A stretch of 64,000 bases of DNA from Flavobacterium sp. SUN046 (GCF_028867965.1 NZ_JAPQNT010000005.1:215629-279628); one strand, 5' to 3'; shown: positions 7,719 to 16,890, counted from the first letter of the stretch. Notes: generated by a model not told the origin, from the sequence alone. Translations and numbers: made by a program.

Positions 7719-9758
7719 ATGGAAATGAAAGTAATACAATTTCCATTAATAAAAATTACGCTTTGTTTTGTGTTGGGCATCACTTTTGCTCATTACACAA
7801 AATTAAATTTGATATGGATTTTATTTCCGCTAATTATTGGAAGTATTTCATTGATTGTAAACTTTATTTTCAATAAAAACAAATTAAATCAAAAATCTTA
7901 TTTTGGCATTCTAACTCTGATAATTGCTTTTTTAATAGGAAGTTTTACCTCAATTGTTAATAATCAAACGTTGAATTCTGAACATTATATTCATCATTTA
8001 GGATTGAATGACACGGAATTCAACACCGAGCTTATAGTTCGAGAAAAATTAAAAAACACGTCTAATAATGACCGTTATGTTGCTAGCTTAATAAAACTTA
8101 ACAACAAAAAAAGCTACGGAAAAATAATAGTAAACATTAGAAAAGACAGTGTTTTGCCAACTATCGAAATTGGTTCTCATTTAAAAGTTCTTGGTTCGCT
8201 CTATCTAAACAGAAAACCTAACAATCCAAACCAGTTTGATTATGGTAAATATCTTGAAAATCAACAAATTTATGCTCAAATTTATGCTGATGTAGAAAAT
8301 ATAAAAATAGGCTCTAAAGTTGACAAAAGTATTTCTTATTATGCAAGTTTATTACGGAATAAAATCATACATAATTTAGAGAAAAATCATTTCAACAAAA
8401 CTGAATTAAGTGTTGTAGTTGCTTTAATTTTAGGACAACAACAAGATATTTCTCAGGAAGTTGTTCGTGATTATCAATATGCTGGAGCAGTTCACGTTTT
8501 ATCAGTTTCTGGGTTGCATGTTGGATTTATTTTACTCTTTATAACGTTTTTATTAAAGCCTTTTCCAAACACTAAAAGAGGTTCAATAATCAAACTTTGT
8601 ATAGTCATTTTATCGTTATGGGCATTCGGAATTTTAGCTGGATTAGCGCCATCGGTAGTTCGATCGGTTACTATGTTTTCGTTTGTTGCTGTTGGAATGT
8701 TTCTTCGCCGAAGCATTAATATTTATAACACTTTAGCCGTTTCTGCTTTATTGATTTTGCTTTTTCAACCTTCTTTTCTTTTTGATATCGGATTTCAGTT
8801 GAGTTATGTAGCACTTTATTTTATAGTTTGGTTACAACCCTTATTCGCCTCAATTTGGAAACCTAAATATTGGCTAGTAAACTACTTTTGGGAAATTGTT
8901 ACCGTTTCATTTGCAGCACAAATCGGAACTTTACCAATGAGTATTTATTATTTTCATCAGTTTCCTGGATTGTTTTTTGTAACCAATTTAGTGATACTTC
9001 CTGGAATGTCAATTATTCTTGGTTTAGGAGTTTTTGTAATGACTTTGGCGGCTTTCGATTGGGTTTGGATGCCTTTATTAAAACTTCTCGAATGGAGTAT
9101 TTGGCTATTGAATAAAATCATAAGTTGGGTAGCCTCATTTGAAGATTTTATTTTTAGAGATATTCCGTTAAACTCTTACATGATGTGGAGTTGCTATTTT
9201 ATAGTTTTTAGCTTTATTATTTGGGCTAAAAAACCTACTTACAAAAAGCTTATGATTAGCTTGATTGCAATATTATCTCTACAAACAATAACTTTTTATG
9301 CTAAATATAAAAGTCAAAAAGAAAGTGAATTTATAGTTTTCAGCAAGAAAAAAACTACTATTATTACTGAACGACAAGGTGACAAAGTTGCATTATATGC
9401 TAACGATAGTATTTTAAAAACTACCGGAGATAATCTAGCTTTGAAATCTTATTTGGTTGCCAATTTTTGTAAAATAAAATCAAAAGAAAAAGTATCCAAT
9501 TTATATTATTTCAAAAACAAAAAAATACTTGTTGTAGATAGCAGTGCGGTTTATTTAGAAGAAGAAAAACCAAATATATTAATACTAACACATTCGCCTA
9601 AAGTAAATTTGGAACGTTTATTTATGTCTTGGAAGCCACAACAAGTTGTTGTTGACGCAACCAATTTTAAAACTTATATAAAAGTTTGGAAAGCTACATG
9701 TAGAAAAGAAAAAATCCCTTTTCATGACACTGCCGAAAAGGGATTTTATAAATTATGA
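7719..9758 (+). CDS. comEC: ComEC/Rec2 family DNA-uptake channel protein
   Basis: A 679-residue polytopic membrane protein. Residues 1-100 carry three hydrophobic helices, followed by a soluble DUF4131-type segment (about 110-210) and the competence domain, recognisable from AVHVLSVSGLHVG near residue 258 and the following six or more helices. ComEC takes single-stranded DNA across the inner membrane during transformation. The C-terminal ~150 residues lack the zinc-binding HxHxDH of a metallo-beta-lactamase domain, as is common for the short form in Bacteroidota. Met3 is an equally plausible start. Its last codons contain a perfect 13-bp inverted repeat that seems to serve as the terminator of the opposing gene. 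Confidence 0.88.
   Translation: MEMKVIQFPLIKITLCFVLGITFAHYTKLNLIWILFPLIIGSISLIVNFIFNKNKLNQKSYFGILTLIIAFLIGSFTSIVNNQTLNSEHYIHHLGLNDTEFNTELIVREKLKNTSNNDRYVASLIKLNNKKSYGKIIVNIRKDSVLPTIEIGSHLKVLGSLYLNRKPNNPNQFDYGKYLENQQIYAQIYADVENIKIGSKVDKSISYYASLLRNKIIHNLEKNHFNKTELSVVVALILGQQQDISQEVVRDYQYAGAVHVLSVSGLHVGFILLFITFLLKPFPNTKRGSIIKLCIVILSLWAFGILAGLAPSVVRSVTMFSFVAVGMFLRRSINIYNTLAVSALLILLFQPSFLFDIGFQLSYVALYFIVWLQPLFASIWKPKYWLVNYFWEIVTVSFAAQIGTLPMSIYYFHQFPGLFFVTNLVILPGMSIILGLGVFVMTLAAFDWVWMPLLKLLEWSIWLLNKIISWVASFEDFIFRDIPLNSYMMWSCYFIVFSFIIWAKKPTYKKLMISLIAILSLQTITFYAKYKSQKESEFIVFSKKKTTIITERQGDKVALYANDSILKTTGDNLALKSYLVANFCKIKSKEKVSNLYYFKNKKILVVDSSAVYLEEEKPNILILTHSPKVNLERLFMSWKPQQVVVDATNFKTYIKVWKATCRKEKIPFHDTAEKGFYKL
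9711..9747 (-). terminator. Terminator for the thioredoxin-fold gene, embedded in the comEC coding end
   Basis: AAAATCCCTTTTC (9711-9723) and its exact complement (9735-9747) enclose an 11-nt loop. Read on the minus strand the stem ends GGGATTTTTTC, a GC core followed by a U-tract, 12 nt after the stop of the minus-strand gene. It lies entirely inside the comEC reading frame. Confidence 0.8.
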
Positions 9759-10319
9759 TTAAGATTTCTTTTTAGTAATTACTTTCTTTTTAGTTGATTT
9801 TTTCTTTTTAGCTGCTTTTTTAGCTGCTTTTTGTACTTCAGCTGTGTAAGGAACAAAATTTGCAATCATTTTATTGGCTCCATCTATCCAAACAGTCGGA
9901 CCACCTGCAACATATCCGGTAGATCCAAGTAATCCAAAACTAGCTTTCCCATCTACAGGGTCTCCAGCTTTTACAATTTTTACCGAAGGATAGCCTGCAA
10001 TTTGAAAAAATTGTTGCAACTGATTGTTTTGCATTTTTAACTCATTTGTTTGTGGTGTTTTTCTAGGAAAATCTAATTCTACTAAAACCACTTTCTCTTT
10101 AGCCCAAGCAATAAATTCTGGAGTCTTAAATACTTCATTTTGCAAACGAATGCACCATCCACACCAATCACTTCCTGTAAAAAACAAGAATAAAGGTTTG
10201 TTTTCAATTTTTGAAACCGAAATAGCTTCGTCAATATTAGTATGCCAAGTCAATCCTTCTTGAGCTTGAACGGTCATTCCTGAAACGACCAATAATAATG
10301 TTATAAATAATTTTTTCAT
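9759..10319 (-). CDS. Periplasmic thioredoxin-fold protein with Lys-rich tail
   Basis: 186 residues with a signal peptide (cleavage near VQAQ-EGL, residue 20) and a thioredoxin fold. The redox motif is WCGWC with cysteines at about 53 and 56, and the cis-proline is in AGYPSVKI. It resembles the DUF255/thioredoxin_7 type proteins that act as periplasmic disulfide reductases. The final ~25 residues are mostly Lys and Ala (AAKKAAKKKK and similar), unusual for an exported protein and perhaps a polyanion-binding tail. The stop abuts the comEC stop without a spacer. Substrate is unknown. Confidence 0.85.
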   Translation of the reverse strand: MKKLFITLLLVVSGMTVQAQEGLTWHTNIDEAISVSKIENKPLFLFFTGSDWCGWCIRLQNEVFKTPEFIAWAKEKVVLVELDFPRKTPQTNELKMQNNQLQQFFQIAGYPSVKIVKAGDPVDGKASFGLLGSTGYVAGGPTVWIDGANKMIANFVPYTAEVQKAAKKAAKKKKSTKKKVITKKKS

Positions 10320-10334
10320 TTCGATAATTTTTTA

Positions 10335-10364
10335 CAAATATAAACAAAAACAATACCAAACAAA
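10335..10364 (-). promoter_or_regulatory. Promoter of the thioredoxin-fold gene
   Basis: On the minus strand TTTG (10361-10364) is followed after 18 nt by TATATTTG (10335-10342), close to the Bacteroidota consensus TTTG-N19-TAnnTTTG, 16 nt before the start codon. Confidence 0.6.
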
Positions 10365-10370
10365 TGTCGG

Positions 10371-11882
10371 CTACTTTACTTCTTGCATTAGTTTTTTTAT
10401 AAGTGGCGAAATTACTATTAGAAGAATTCCAGCTACTAAGGCGTAAATTGCTAATTTCTCGTATCCATTAGCATATACGATAAGTTTAGCGCTATTGGTT
10501 GCATCTTCAGAAGCTTCAGCGATATTAGCACCTAATAAACCAGCGAAATATTGACCATAAGCACTTGCAAGAAACCACATTCCCATGATTACAGCTTGAG
10601 TTTTTGGTGGTGATAATTTTGTCATTGCACTCATTCCGATTGGCGATAAACACAATTCACCAAATGTAATTACAAACCATCCGAAAGAAAATAATCCTAA
10701 TGAAGTTCTTCCATCGGCGCCAGCGAAAAATTTAGTGTAATAGAAAACATAAAAACCTCCAGCTAAAAATAAAAAGGCTAATCCGAATTTAACAACTGTA
10801 TTGGGTTCGATTTTCTTTTTTGCCATCCAAAGCCAGACAATTCCAACTAGTGCAGCAAAAATAATTACAAATAAGGAATTTGCTGAATTATTGACTCCGT
10901 TAGGATCGAAGGTTATTCCAAACATAGTATTATTCAAATTACTAACTGCAAATGCACTTAACGAACCACCACTTTGTTCAAAAAACGCCCAAAACACGAT
11001 TGAAAACAGCATGAAAATTACTGCTGCGATTAATTTTTTATTTTCTTCAATACTAAAACTTCGCATTTCATATAACAAATAAATAAGAGAAGCTGGTCCA
11101 ATTAAGTACATAAAATAATCTGTGTAAACCGTATTAGAAACCATTATCATTATTATTGGAATTATCAATAATGAACCTAGGTACGTCATCCATTCTAAAC
11201 CTTTCCGTTTGGTTGGTTCAATATGTGCCAAAGGAGAAAGTCCAATTTCACCCAAGCTTTTTTGAGTTTGAACAAAAGTCAATAAGCTAATTACCATTAC
11301 GATTGAAGCAAATCCGAAAGCATAATTCCATCTTAAATTAGCAGGAACAAATTCTTCCCAGAGCGTTCCATTTGCTACAGCAATACAAATATATCCACCA
11401 ATTAATGCTCCTAAATTTACTCCTGCATAAAATAATGAGAATCCTGCATCTCGTCTGTTATCATCATCTTTGTATAATTTTCCGACCATTGAAGATATGT
11501 TTGGCTTAAAGAAACCAGTTCCAACAATTGTAAAACTTACTCCAATAAAAAATAATTCTTTTGGATTAATTGCTAAAATTACACTACCAGCAATCATCAA
11601 TATTCCACCCCAAAAAAGTGATTTTCTAAAGCCAAAAATTTTATCTGCAAATAATCCGCCAATGAAAGTAAAGGCATAAACCCAAGCCTGAGTAGCGCCG
11701 TATTGCAAGTTGGCTTCAGTATCTTTCATGGTTAATTGTGAAACCATAAAAACATACAACATTCCACGCATTCCATAGAAACTAAAGCGTTCCCACATTT
11801 CGGAAAAAAATAAATACCAAAGTTGCTTTGGGTATTTTCCTTTAAAATTTTGAATCTGTTCTATGGTTAAATTTTCGGACAT
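10371..11882 (-). CDS. POT/PTR family proton-dependent oligopeptide transporter
   Basis: A 503-residue major-facilitator-fold transporter with about 14 hydrophobic segments. The POT signature EMWERFSFYGMRG lies near residues 28-40 (ExxERFxYYG motif, proton coupling), and the second family mark FSLFYAGVNLGALIG falls near residue 150. It should import di- and tripeptides with protons across the inner membrane. A second paralogue of 571 residues lies immediately upstream, and dipeptidyl peptidase IV is two genes further, so the block looks like peptide utilisation. A terminator hairpin sits only 17 nt before the start codon, so expression may be separate from, or attenuated relative to, the upstream copy. 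Confidence 0.93.
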   Translation of the reverse strand: MSENLTIEQIQNFKGKYPKQLWYLFFSEMWERFSFYGMRGMLYVFMVSQLTMKDTEANLQYGATQAWVYAFTFIGGLFADKIFGFRKSLFWGGILMIAGSVILAINPKELFFIGVSFTIVGTGFFKPNISSMVGKLYKDDDNRRDAGFSLFYAGVNLGALIGGYICIAVANGTLWEEFVPANLRWNYAFGFASIVMVISLLTFVQTQKSLGEIGLSPLAHIEPTKRKGLEWMTYLGSLLIIPIIMIMVSNTVYTDYFMYLIGPASLIYLLYEMRSFSIEENKKLIAAVIFMLFSIVFWAFFEQSGGSLSAFAVSNLNNTMFGITFDPNGVNNSANSLFVIIFAALVGIVWLWMAKKKIEPNTVVKFGLAFLFLAGGFYVFYYTKFFAGADGRTSLGLFSFGWFVITFGELCLSPIGMSAMTKLSPPKTQAVIMGMWFLASAYGQYFAGLLGANIAEASEDATNSAKLIVYANGYEKLAIYALVAGILLIVISPLIKKLMQEVK

Positions 11883-11898
11883 ACTATTAAATTTAAAA

Positions 11899-11925
11899 AA
11901 ACCTACAAGAAATTCTTGTAGGTTT
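11899..11925 (-). terminator. Terminator between the two POT genes
   Basis: AAACCTACAAGAA and TTCTTGTAGGTTT form a near-continuous hairpin; on the minus strand it ends in T7. It is 29 nt after the stop of the 571-residue transporter and 17 nt before the start of the 503-residue one. Confidence 0.85.
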
Positions 11926-11953
11926 GAAAGGTATAAAATTATTTTGAATTTGA

Positions 11954-13669
11954 TTAATTAACTCCGTGCATCATTTTCTTTAATTTTGGAGAAATCAGTG
12001 CTAATATTAATCCTGCAATTCCACATAAAACAACGAACACCATAAAGAATTCGTATAAATTGTGAATAGTGAATCCAGCAAAATTTGGGTAATGATCACT
12101 AATTTGATTTTCAACTAACAATTTAAGTTGTTCTGCACTAGGAATAATTTTTTTATCTAGTACTGCTTGAAGATCAATTCCTAACTCTTTAGCTTTATTA
12201 AATTTATCACCAGTAGCAGGCATTATAGCACCTAATGTTCCTGCTAGTGCGTATCCAGCTGCATTTGCAATAAAGAAAACGCCATATAATAATGATGAAA
12301 AACGTTTTGGAGCCAATTTGCTTACCAATGACAATCCAATTGGGGAAAGACATAATTCACCAGCTGTTTGAATTAAATATAATAAAATCAACCATTTCAC
12401 AGCTAGCATTCCGCTTGAACCTAAATCTTTTACGTTATGAGCAATAATAAAATAACTTATCGCAATTAAAAATAGTCCAAATGCTTGTTTTAAAGGAGAA
12501 ACAGGTTCTTTTCCAGAAGCTCTTAATTTATCCCAAAGAATACTAAATGGAACTGCCATAATTACTACGAACAACCCGTTGAAGATTTGTACCATTGAAG
12601 CTGGCATGTCCCAACCAAAAAAGTGTCTGTCGGTTTGATTTGAAGCAATGAACGTTAATGATGAACCTGCTTGCTCAAAAGCTGCCCAAAAGAAAATAAT
12701 AAAAAAGGATACAATGTAAATTACAAAAATTCTATCTTTTTCAATTTTGGTTATTGATGTGTCCGAAACAATTAAAGTTGCCAAAGCAATACCAGCACCA
12801 TATATAAACGGATAAATTAAACCTTTTACCAAGGTTCCCATATCGAAAGAAGTAATTCCGAATTCTCCAACAAGTAAATATCTAAAAATAAAGAAAGAAA
12901 CTATAAAAATACCAAAAGCTAAGTAAATAGATTTTCCTTTAAACTCAGCTGTTTGAGCTTCGCCTTCTTCAAAATCATCTGAAGTATTGTGTTTAGGCAA
13001 TCCTCCAATAGCTCTACCTTCTGGGGTTACTACATATTTATTTTTTAATACAAAAAACACTAATGTTCCCATGAACATTGCCATTGAAGCTGCAAGAAAT
13101 CCCCATTTAAAAGCAAACGGATCTTGAACACCATTAACTTTAACGTCACCAAGAATAGGACAAATAAATTGGCCTAAAAATGCACCTAGGTTAATTCCCA
13201 TATAAAAGATAGTAAATGCTGTATCCAATTTAGATTTCTCTTGTTTTGGATATAAACTTCCTACCATTGATGATATATTTGGTTTGAAAAATCCATTACC
13301 AAAAATGATGATAAACAATCCAAGCCACATCATTGTTTTAGCTAAATCTAAATTAGAACTAAAAATACTTGCACTAAAAAACAAGAATAATTGTCCCATT
13401 CCCATCAATAATCCACCTAACAAAATACAGTTTCTGTTCCCAAGAAATCTATCGGCAACGAATCCGCCCAACATTGGAGTTAAATAACACAAAGCTAAAA
13501 ATCCACCATAAAAAATTGATGAATCTGCTTCAAGATATTTTAAAGAATTCACCATGAAAAGTGCCAATAATGCACGCATTCCATAGAAATTAAAACGTTC
13601 CCACATTTCGGTTCCGAATAATACCCAAAGTCCTTTTGGATGACTTGTATTTACTTTAGTTTCACTCAT
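11954..13669 (-). CDS. POT/PTR family oligopeptide transporter, longer paralogue
   Basis: A 571-residue paralogue of the neighbouring transporter. The motif EMWERFNFYGMRALL lies near residues 17-31 and FTIFYMGINLGAFLG near 150. The extra length is partly a hydrophilic segment before the last helix (around residues 495-540, rich in Lys/Asp, ending YPNFAGFT) and partly a cytosolic loop near residue 225 (SDDFEEGEAQ). Substrate should be small peptides; the two copies may differ in size or charge preference. Upstream, after 40 nt, comes the DUF5615 toxin-like gene on the same strand; downstream is a strong terminator. Confidence 0.92.
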   Translation of the reverse strand: MSETKVNTSHPKGLWVLFGTEMWERFNFYGMRALLALFMVNSLKYLEADSSIFYGGFLALCYLTPMLGGFVADRFLGNRNCILLGGLLMGMGQLFLFFSASIFSSNLDLAKTMMWLGLFIIIFGNGFFKPNISSMVGSLYPKQEKSKLDTAFTIFYMGINLGAFLGQFICPILGDVKVNGVQDPFAFKWGFLAASMAMFMGTLVFFVLKNKYVVTPEGRAIGGLPKHNTSDDFEEGEAQTAEFKGKSIYLAFGIFIVSFFIFRYLLVGEFGITSFDMGTLVKGLIYPFIYGAGIALATLIVSDTSITKIEKDRIFVIYIVSFFIIFFWAAFEQAGSSLTFIASNQTDRHFFGWDMPASMVQIFNGLFVVIMAVPFSILWDKLRASGKEPVSPLKQAFGLFLIAISYFIIAHNVKDLGSSGMLAVKWLILLYLIQTAGELCLSPIGLSLVSKLAPKRFSSLLYGVFFIANAAGYALAGTLGAIMPATGDKFNKAKELGIDLQAVLDKKIIPSAEQLKLLVENQISDHYPNFAGFTIHNLYEFFMVFVVLCGIAGLILALISPKLKKMMHGVN

Positions 13670-13709
13670 AATTATTGTTTTAGTTTATTTAGTTTGTTAT
13701 AGTTTAAAA

Positions 13710-14051
13710 TTAATCTATTTCAAGACAAGCAATATCTTGCTTTTCAGGATTTGTTATAAAATTTCTTATTGTTAAATGTTTCTCTTCTAAAATTTCAATT
13801 ATTTGATTTGTTGTTAAATTCCCTTTTCTAATCCAAATTATTTTTGGTGGACAACCATTTATTAGACTTATATCATAAAAATCGGAATCAAATGTAACAA
13901 TAATATAATTTTCTTTTTTAGCAAAATTCCATATTTCAATATCATTAACATTCATTAAACCCAGACTTGAAATGTGTTTTGATTTTTCAAAAACTACTGA
14001 TATTTTTTTTTCAATTCTAAAAGAAATATTTTGATCAAATAGTAATTTCAT
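13710..14051 (-). CDS. DUF5615 PIN-like putative toxin
   Basis: 113 residues. The start MKLLFDQNIS carries the first acidic residue of a PIN-like (Mut7-C type) nuclease core, and IIVTFDSDFYDI near residues 50-61 carries the next acidic pair, the arrangement typical of DUF5615 proteins. These are predicted RNases paired with DUF433 antitoxins, and here the start codon overlaps the stop of a DUF433 gene by one base (TAATG), so the two are translationally coupled. Toxicity is known or predicted for the family, not shown here. It lies between dipeptidyl peptidase IV and the POT transporter. Confidence 0.85.
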   Translation of the reverse strand: MKLLFDQNISFRIEKKISVVFEKSKHISSLGLMNVNDIEIWNFAKKENYIIVTFDSDFYDISLINGCPPKIIWIRKGNLTTNQIIEILEEKHLTIRNFITNPEKQDIACLEID

Positions 14052-14272
14052 TAGACACTTTCTATCTTATGTTCTTTGTCAGCAGCATAAGCCAAGCAAG
14101 CTAAAATATCGTTTTCTGTCAACTCTGGATAATCCAAAATAATTTCTTGAATTGACATTTTATTTGAAAGCCAACTCAAAACATCATAAACTGAAATTCT
14201 AGTTTCTCTAATACACGGTTTGCCAAATCTTTTATTTGGGTCTCGCTTAATTATTTTTTGATAGTTTATCAT
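14051..14272 (-). CDS. DUF433 domain antitoxin
   Basis: 73 residues matching DUF433 throughout: GKPCIRETRISVYDVLSWL, the winged/HTH-like stretch MSIQEIILDYPELTENDILACLAYA, then a short charged tail. DUF433 proteins act as DNA-binding antitoxins to DUF5615 PIN-like proteins. It is the first gene of the pair and ends in a one-base overlap with the toxin start. The gap to the upstream dipeptidyl peptidase stop is only 40 nt and contains no terminator that I can see, so read-through from that gene is possible. Confidence 0.87.
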   Translation of the reverse strand: MINYQKIIKRDPNKRFGKPCIRETRISVYDVLSWLSNKMSIQEIILDYPELTENDILACLAYAADKEHKIESV

Positions 14273-14312
14273 ATTTCTAACTTTTTATCATTTCAAATTA
14301 TGATGAGATAAT

Positions 14313-16481
14313 TTACAACTTCTCTTTTATAAAATTCGTCATTTTATTAAACAACTGAATTCTAGTTTTTCCACCAAAAATTCCGTGGTTTTTATCAGGA
14401 TAAACTGCCCAATCAAATTGTTTATTTGCTTGAACTAAAGCTTCTATAAATTGCATCGAATTTTGAAAATGCACATTATCATCCGCTGTTCCGTGAATTA
14501 AAAGGAAATTACCTTTTAACTTATCTGCAAAATTTATTGGCGAATTGGTATCATATCCACTTGCGTTTTCTTGTGGCGTTTGCATGTATCTTTCGGTGTA
14601 AATGCTGTCATAAAACCTCCAATTCGTAACCGGAGCAACTGCAATTGCCATTTTAAAAACATCAGCACCTTTCAAGATACAGTTACTTGCCATAAATCCG
14701 CCAAACGACCAGCCAAATATACCAATTCTAGTTTTATCTACATAACTATAATTTCCTATTACTTTAGCAGCATCAATTTGATCTTCAACTTCATATTTTC
14801 CTAATTCTTTTTGAGTCACTTTTTTGAAAGCAGCTCCTTTAAAACCTGTTCCGCGTCCGTCAACACAAACCGTTATATAACCTTGTTGTGACAACATCAT
14901 AAACCAATAATCATTAGTATCTAACCAATCATTAGCTACTTGTTGTGAACCTGGACCCGAATATTGATACATAAAAACAGGATATTTTTTAGTAGCATCA
15001 AAATCTTTTGGTTTAATCATCCAAGCGTTTAATTTATTTCCTTTTTCTGTGGTTAATTCGAAAAATTCTTTGGTTGGTAAATTGTATTTTTTAAGTTTAT
15101 CAACCAATAAAGTGTTGTCAACTATAGATTGAACTTGTCTGCCATCATTTGAATTATTCAATGTGTACGCTGGTGCTGAAGTTGCACTTGAATAGGTATT
15201 AATGAAATAATCGAAATTTGGACTAAATGTAGCCGTATTAGTTCCGACTTGTTGTGATAATTTCACTTTCTTTTTTCCGTCAAGCGAAATTTTATAAACG
15301 TCTCTTACAATCGAACCATTTTCTGTCGATTGATAATAAACGGTTTTATTTTTTTCATCAAAACCATAGTAAGCTGTAACTTCCCAATTTCCTTTAGTTA
15401 CTTGATTTTTCAGTTTTCCTGTTTTATCGTATAGATAAATATGATTGTAGCCGTCCTTTTCAGAAGTCCAAATAAAACTGTTGTCTTTTAAGAATGTTAA
15501 ATTATCGGTTACATCAACATAGGCATTGTCTTTTTCGTTCATAATTACTTTGGCAACACCAGTAGTTCCATCGACAAATAGTAAATCTAAATTATCTTGA
15601 TGGCGATTTAAAACTTGTGCACACAAAATATTTGCATCGTTTGTCCATTTCATTCTAGCAATATAAAAATCAGAATAGTTGCCTAAATTAATAGCCTTGG
15701 CAGATTTTGCAGCCACATCATATACAAATAAAGAAACAATTGCATTCTTTTCTCCAGCTTTAGGATATTTAAATGTTTCTACTGTTGGGTACAAATCTTT
15801 CTTGTAAATATTCATTGTGAATTCAGGAACTGCACTTTCGTCAAAACGAATAAACGCTAATTTTTTACTATCAGCACTCCAATCGAAAGCTCTTACAAAG
15901 GCAAATTCTTCTTCATAAACCCAGTCGGTAATTCCGTTAATTATCGCATTTTTCTTTCCGTCAGAAGTTACTTGCGTAATTGCTTTGGAAGCAATATCAT
16001 AAATAAATAAATTATTTTCTCTGGCAAATCCGATTTTAGTTCCGTCAGGCGAAAAAGTTGGTTCTTGCACTTTCTCTAAAACTTTTGTAAGTTCTTTGGT
16101 AGTCAAATTATATAAGAAATAATCGGCTGTAAACGAATGACGAAAAATCGGATTGGTATTGTTTGCAATTAAAATCTGCTTTTCATCGGCACTAAAAGTA
16201 TAACTATCAATTCCGTCTGATAATTCTTTAGCATTTTTAGAATCAATTAAAGTCGAAACTTTCTTTAAAGTTGCATAATCGTAAAGATCGATTTGCTGGC
16301 TTCTTGTAGCCCTATCCGAATTTAGAACCGTGTACTGATTGGTGTTTTTCATTGCCTGCAATTCGTCCATTCCTTTGGCACGAAAAGCTCCGGTATAAAT
16401 ATCTTCTACAGTAATTTTTTGTTGTGCAACGACTGAAAAACTCGTTAAAACAAAGAGTGCAATAATGTTGGTAATTTTCAT
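14313..16481 (-). CDS. Dipeptidyl peptidase IV (peptidase S9B)
   Basis: 722 residues with signal peptide (MKITNIIALFVLTSFSVVAQ). Residues ~25-460 form the beta-propeller (DPPIV_N); the C-terminal alpha/beta-hydrolase holds the triad Ser592 (GWSFGG), Asp668 (GTADDNVHF) and His699 (DKNHGIF). The substrate-anchoring Glu pair is visible in DWVYEEEFAF near residue 190. Length and order are typical. The enzyme removes Xaa-Pro dipeptides from the N-terminus of peptides in the periplasm or at the cell surface, providing substrates for the POT transporters downstream on the same strand. Confidence 0.94.
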   Translation of the reverse strand: MKITNIIALFVLTSFSVVAQQKITVEDIYTGAFRAKGMDELQAMKNTNQYTVLNSDRATRSQQIDLYDYATLKKVSTLIDSKNAKELSDGIDSYTFSADEKQILIANNTNPIFRHSFTADYFLYNLTTKELTKVLEKVQEPTFSPDGTKIGFARENNLFIYDIASKAITQVTSDGKKNAIINGITDWVYEEEFAFVRAFDWSADSKKLAFIRFDESAVPEFTMNIYKKDLYPTVETFKYPKAGEKNAIVSLFVYDVAAKSAKAINLGNYSDFYIARMKWTNDANILCAQVLNRHQDNLDLLFVDGTTGVAKVIMNEKDNAYVDVTDNLTFLKDNSFIWTSEKDGYNHIYLYDKTGKLKNQVTKGNWEVTAYYGFDEKNKTVYYQSTENGSIVRDVYKISLDGKKKVKLSQQVGTNTATFSPNFDYFINTYSSATSAPAYTLNNSNDGRQVQSIVDNTLLVDKLKKYNLPTKEFFELTTEKGNKLNAWMIKPKDFDATKKYPVFMYQYSGPGSQQVANDWLDTNDYWFMMLSQQGYITVCVDGRGTGFKGAAFKKVTQKELGKYEVEDQIDAAKVIGNYSYVDKTRIGIFGWSFGGFMASNCILKGADVFKMAIAVAPVTNWRFYDSIYTERYMQTPQENASGYDTNSPINFADKLKGNFLLIHGTADDNVHFQNSMQFIEALVQANKQFDWAVYPDKNHGIFGGKTRIQLFNKMTNFIKEKL

Positions 16482-16606
16482 TTTTTAGATAGATTATAAA
16501 ACGACATCAATTTTAGTGAAAATTTCGGAAATAATGGTAGTTTTTTGTGTTAAATACGAATTTTAGTATTTGTAATAATACGCTATGAACTTAAAGCACT
16601 TAACAA

Positions 16607-16655
16607 ATTTATTTTTTTAAATAAATAAAAACTATTTGATAAATCACTAAATTTG
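16607..16655 (+). promoter_or_regulatory. Possible promoter/operator of the RelE/ParE-type pair
   Basis: ATTTATTT (16607-16614) and AAATAAAT (16619-16626) form an AT-only palindrome, and TAAATTTG (16648-16655) is a perfect -7 element 17 nt before the antitoxin start. No TTG stands at the expected spacing, and in such AT-rich DNA the palindrome could be chance. Confidence 0.35.
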
Positions 16656-16672
16656 TAACTTAATCTATTTTT

Positions 16673-16888
16673 ATGGAATCGATACACATAGAATTTCAAC
16701 CTAATGTTAAAGAAAAACTTCTTGAATTTTTAAATTCTTTTTCTAAAAATGAATTAAAAATTGTTGAAGAAGAAAATTCATTTGAGGCAACTAAAAGTCT
16801 ACTTCATCAAAGGTTAAAAGATTTAAAAGAAGGAAAAGTTAATTTAATTTCTATTGAAGATTACGAAAAATCACTTGATCAAGATTGA
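16673..16888 (+). CDS. Small antitoxin-like protein of a RelE/ParE-type pair
   Basis: 71 residues, acidic and predicted helical. The C-terminal half (SLLHQRLKDLKEGKVNLISIEDYEKSL) resembles the C-termini of short addiction-module proteins that precede RelE/ParE toxins. No clear ribbon-helix-helix or HTH is visible in the first half, so DNA binding is uncertain. The toxin ATG begins 2 nt after its stop, supporting a two-gene module. The call rests mainly on size, charge and position. Confidence 0.72.
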   Translation: MESIHIEFQPNVKEKLLEFLNSFSKNELKIVEEENSFEATKSLLHQRLKDLKEGKVNLISIEDYEKSLDQD

Positions 16889-16890
16889 CT

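Noticed and set aside
8870..9115. 81-codon frame within comEC in another frame
   Set aside because: Out-of-frame shadow; the comEC frame carries the conserved competence motifs across this region.
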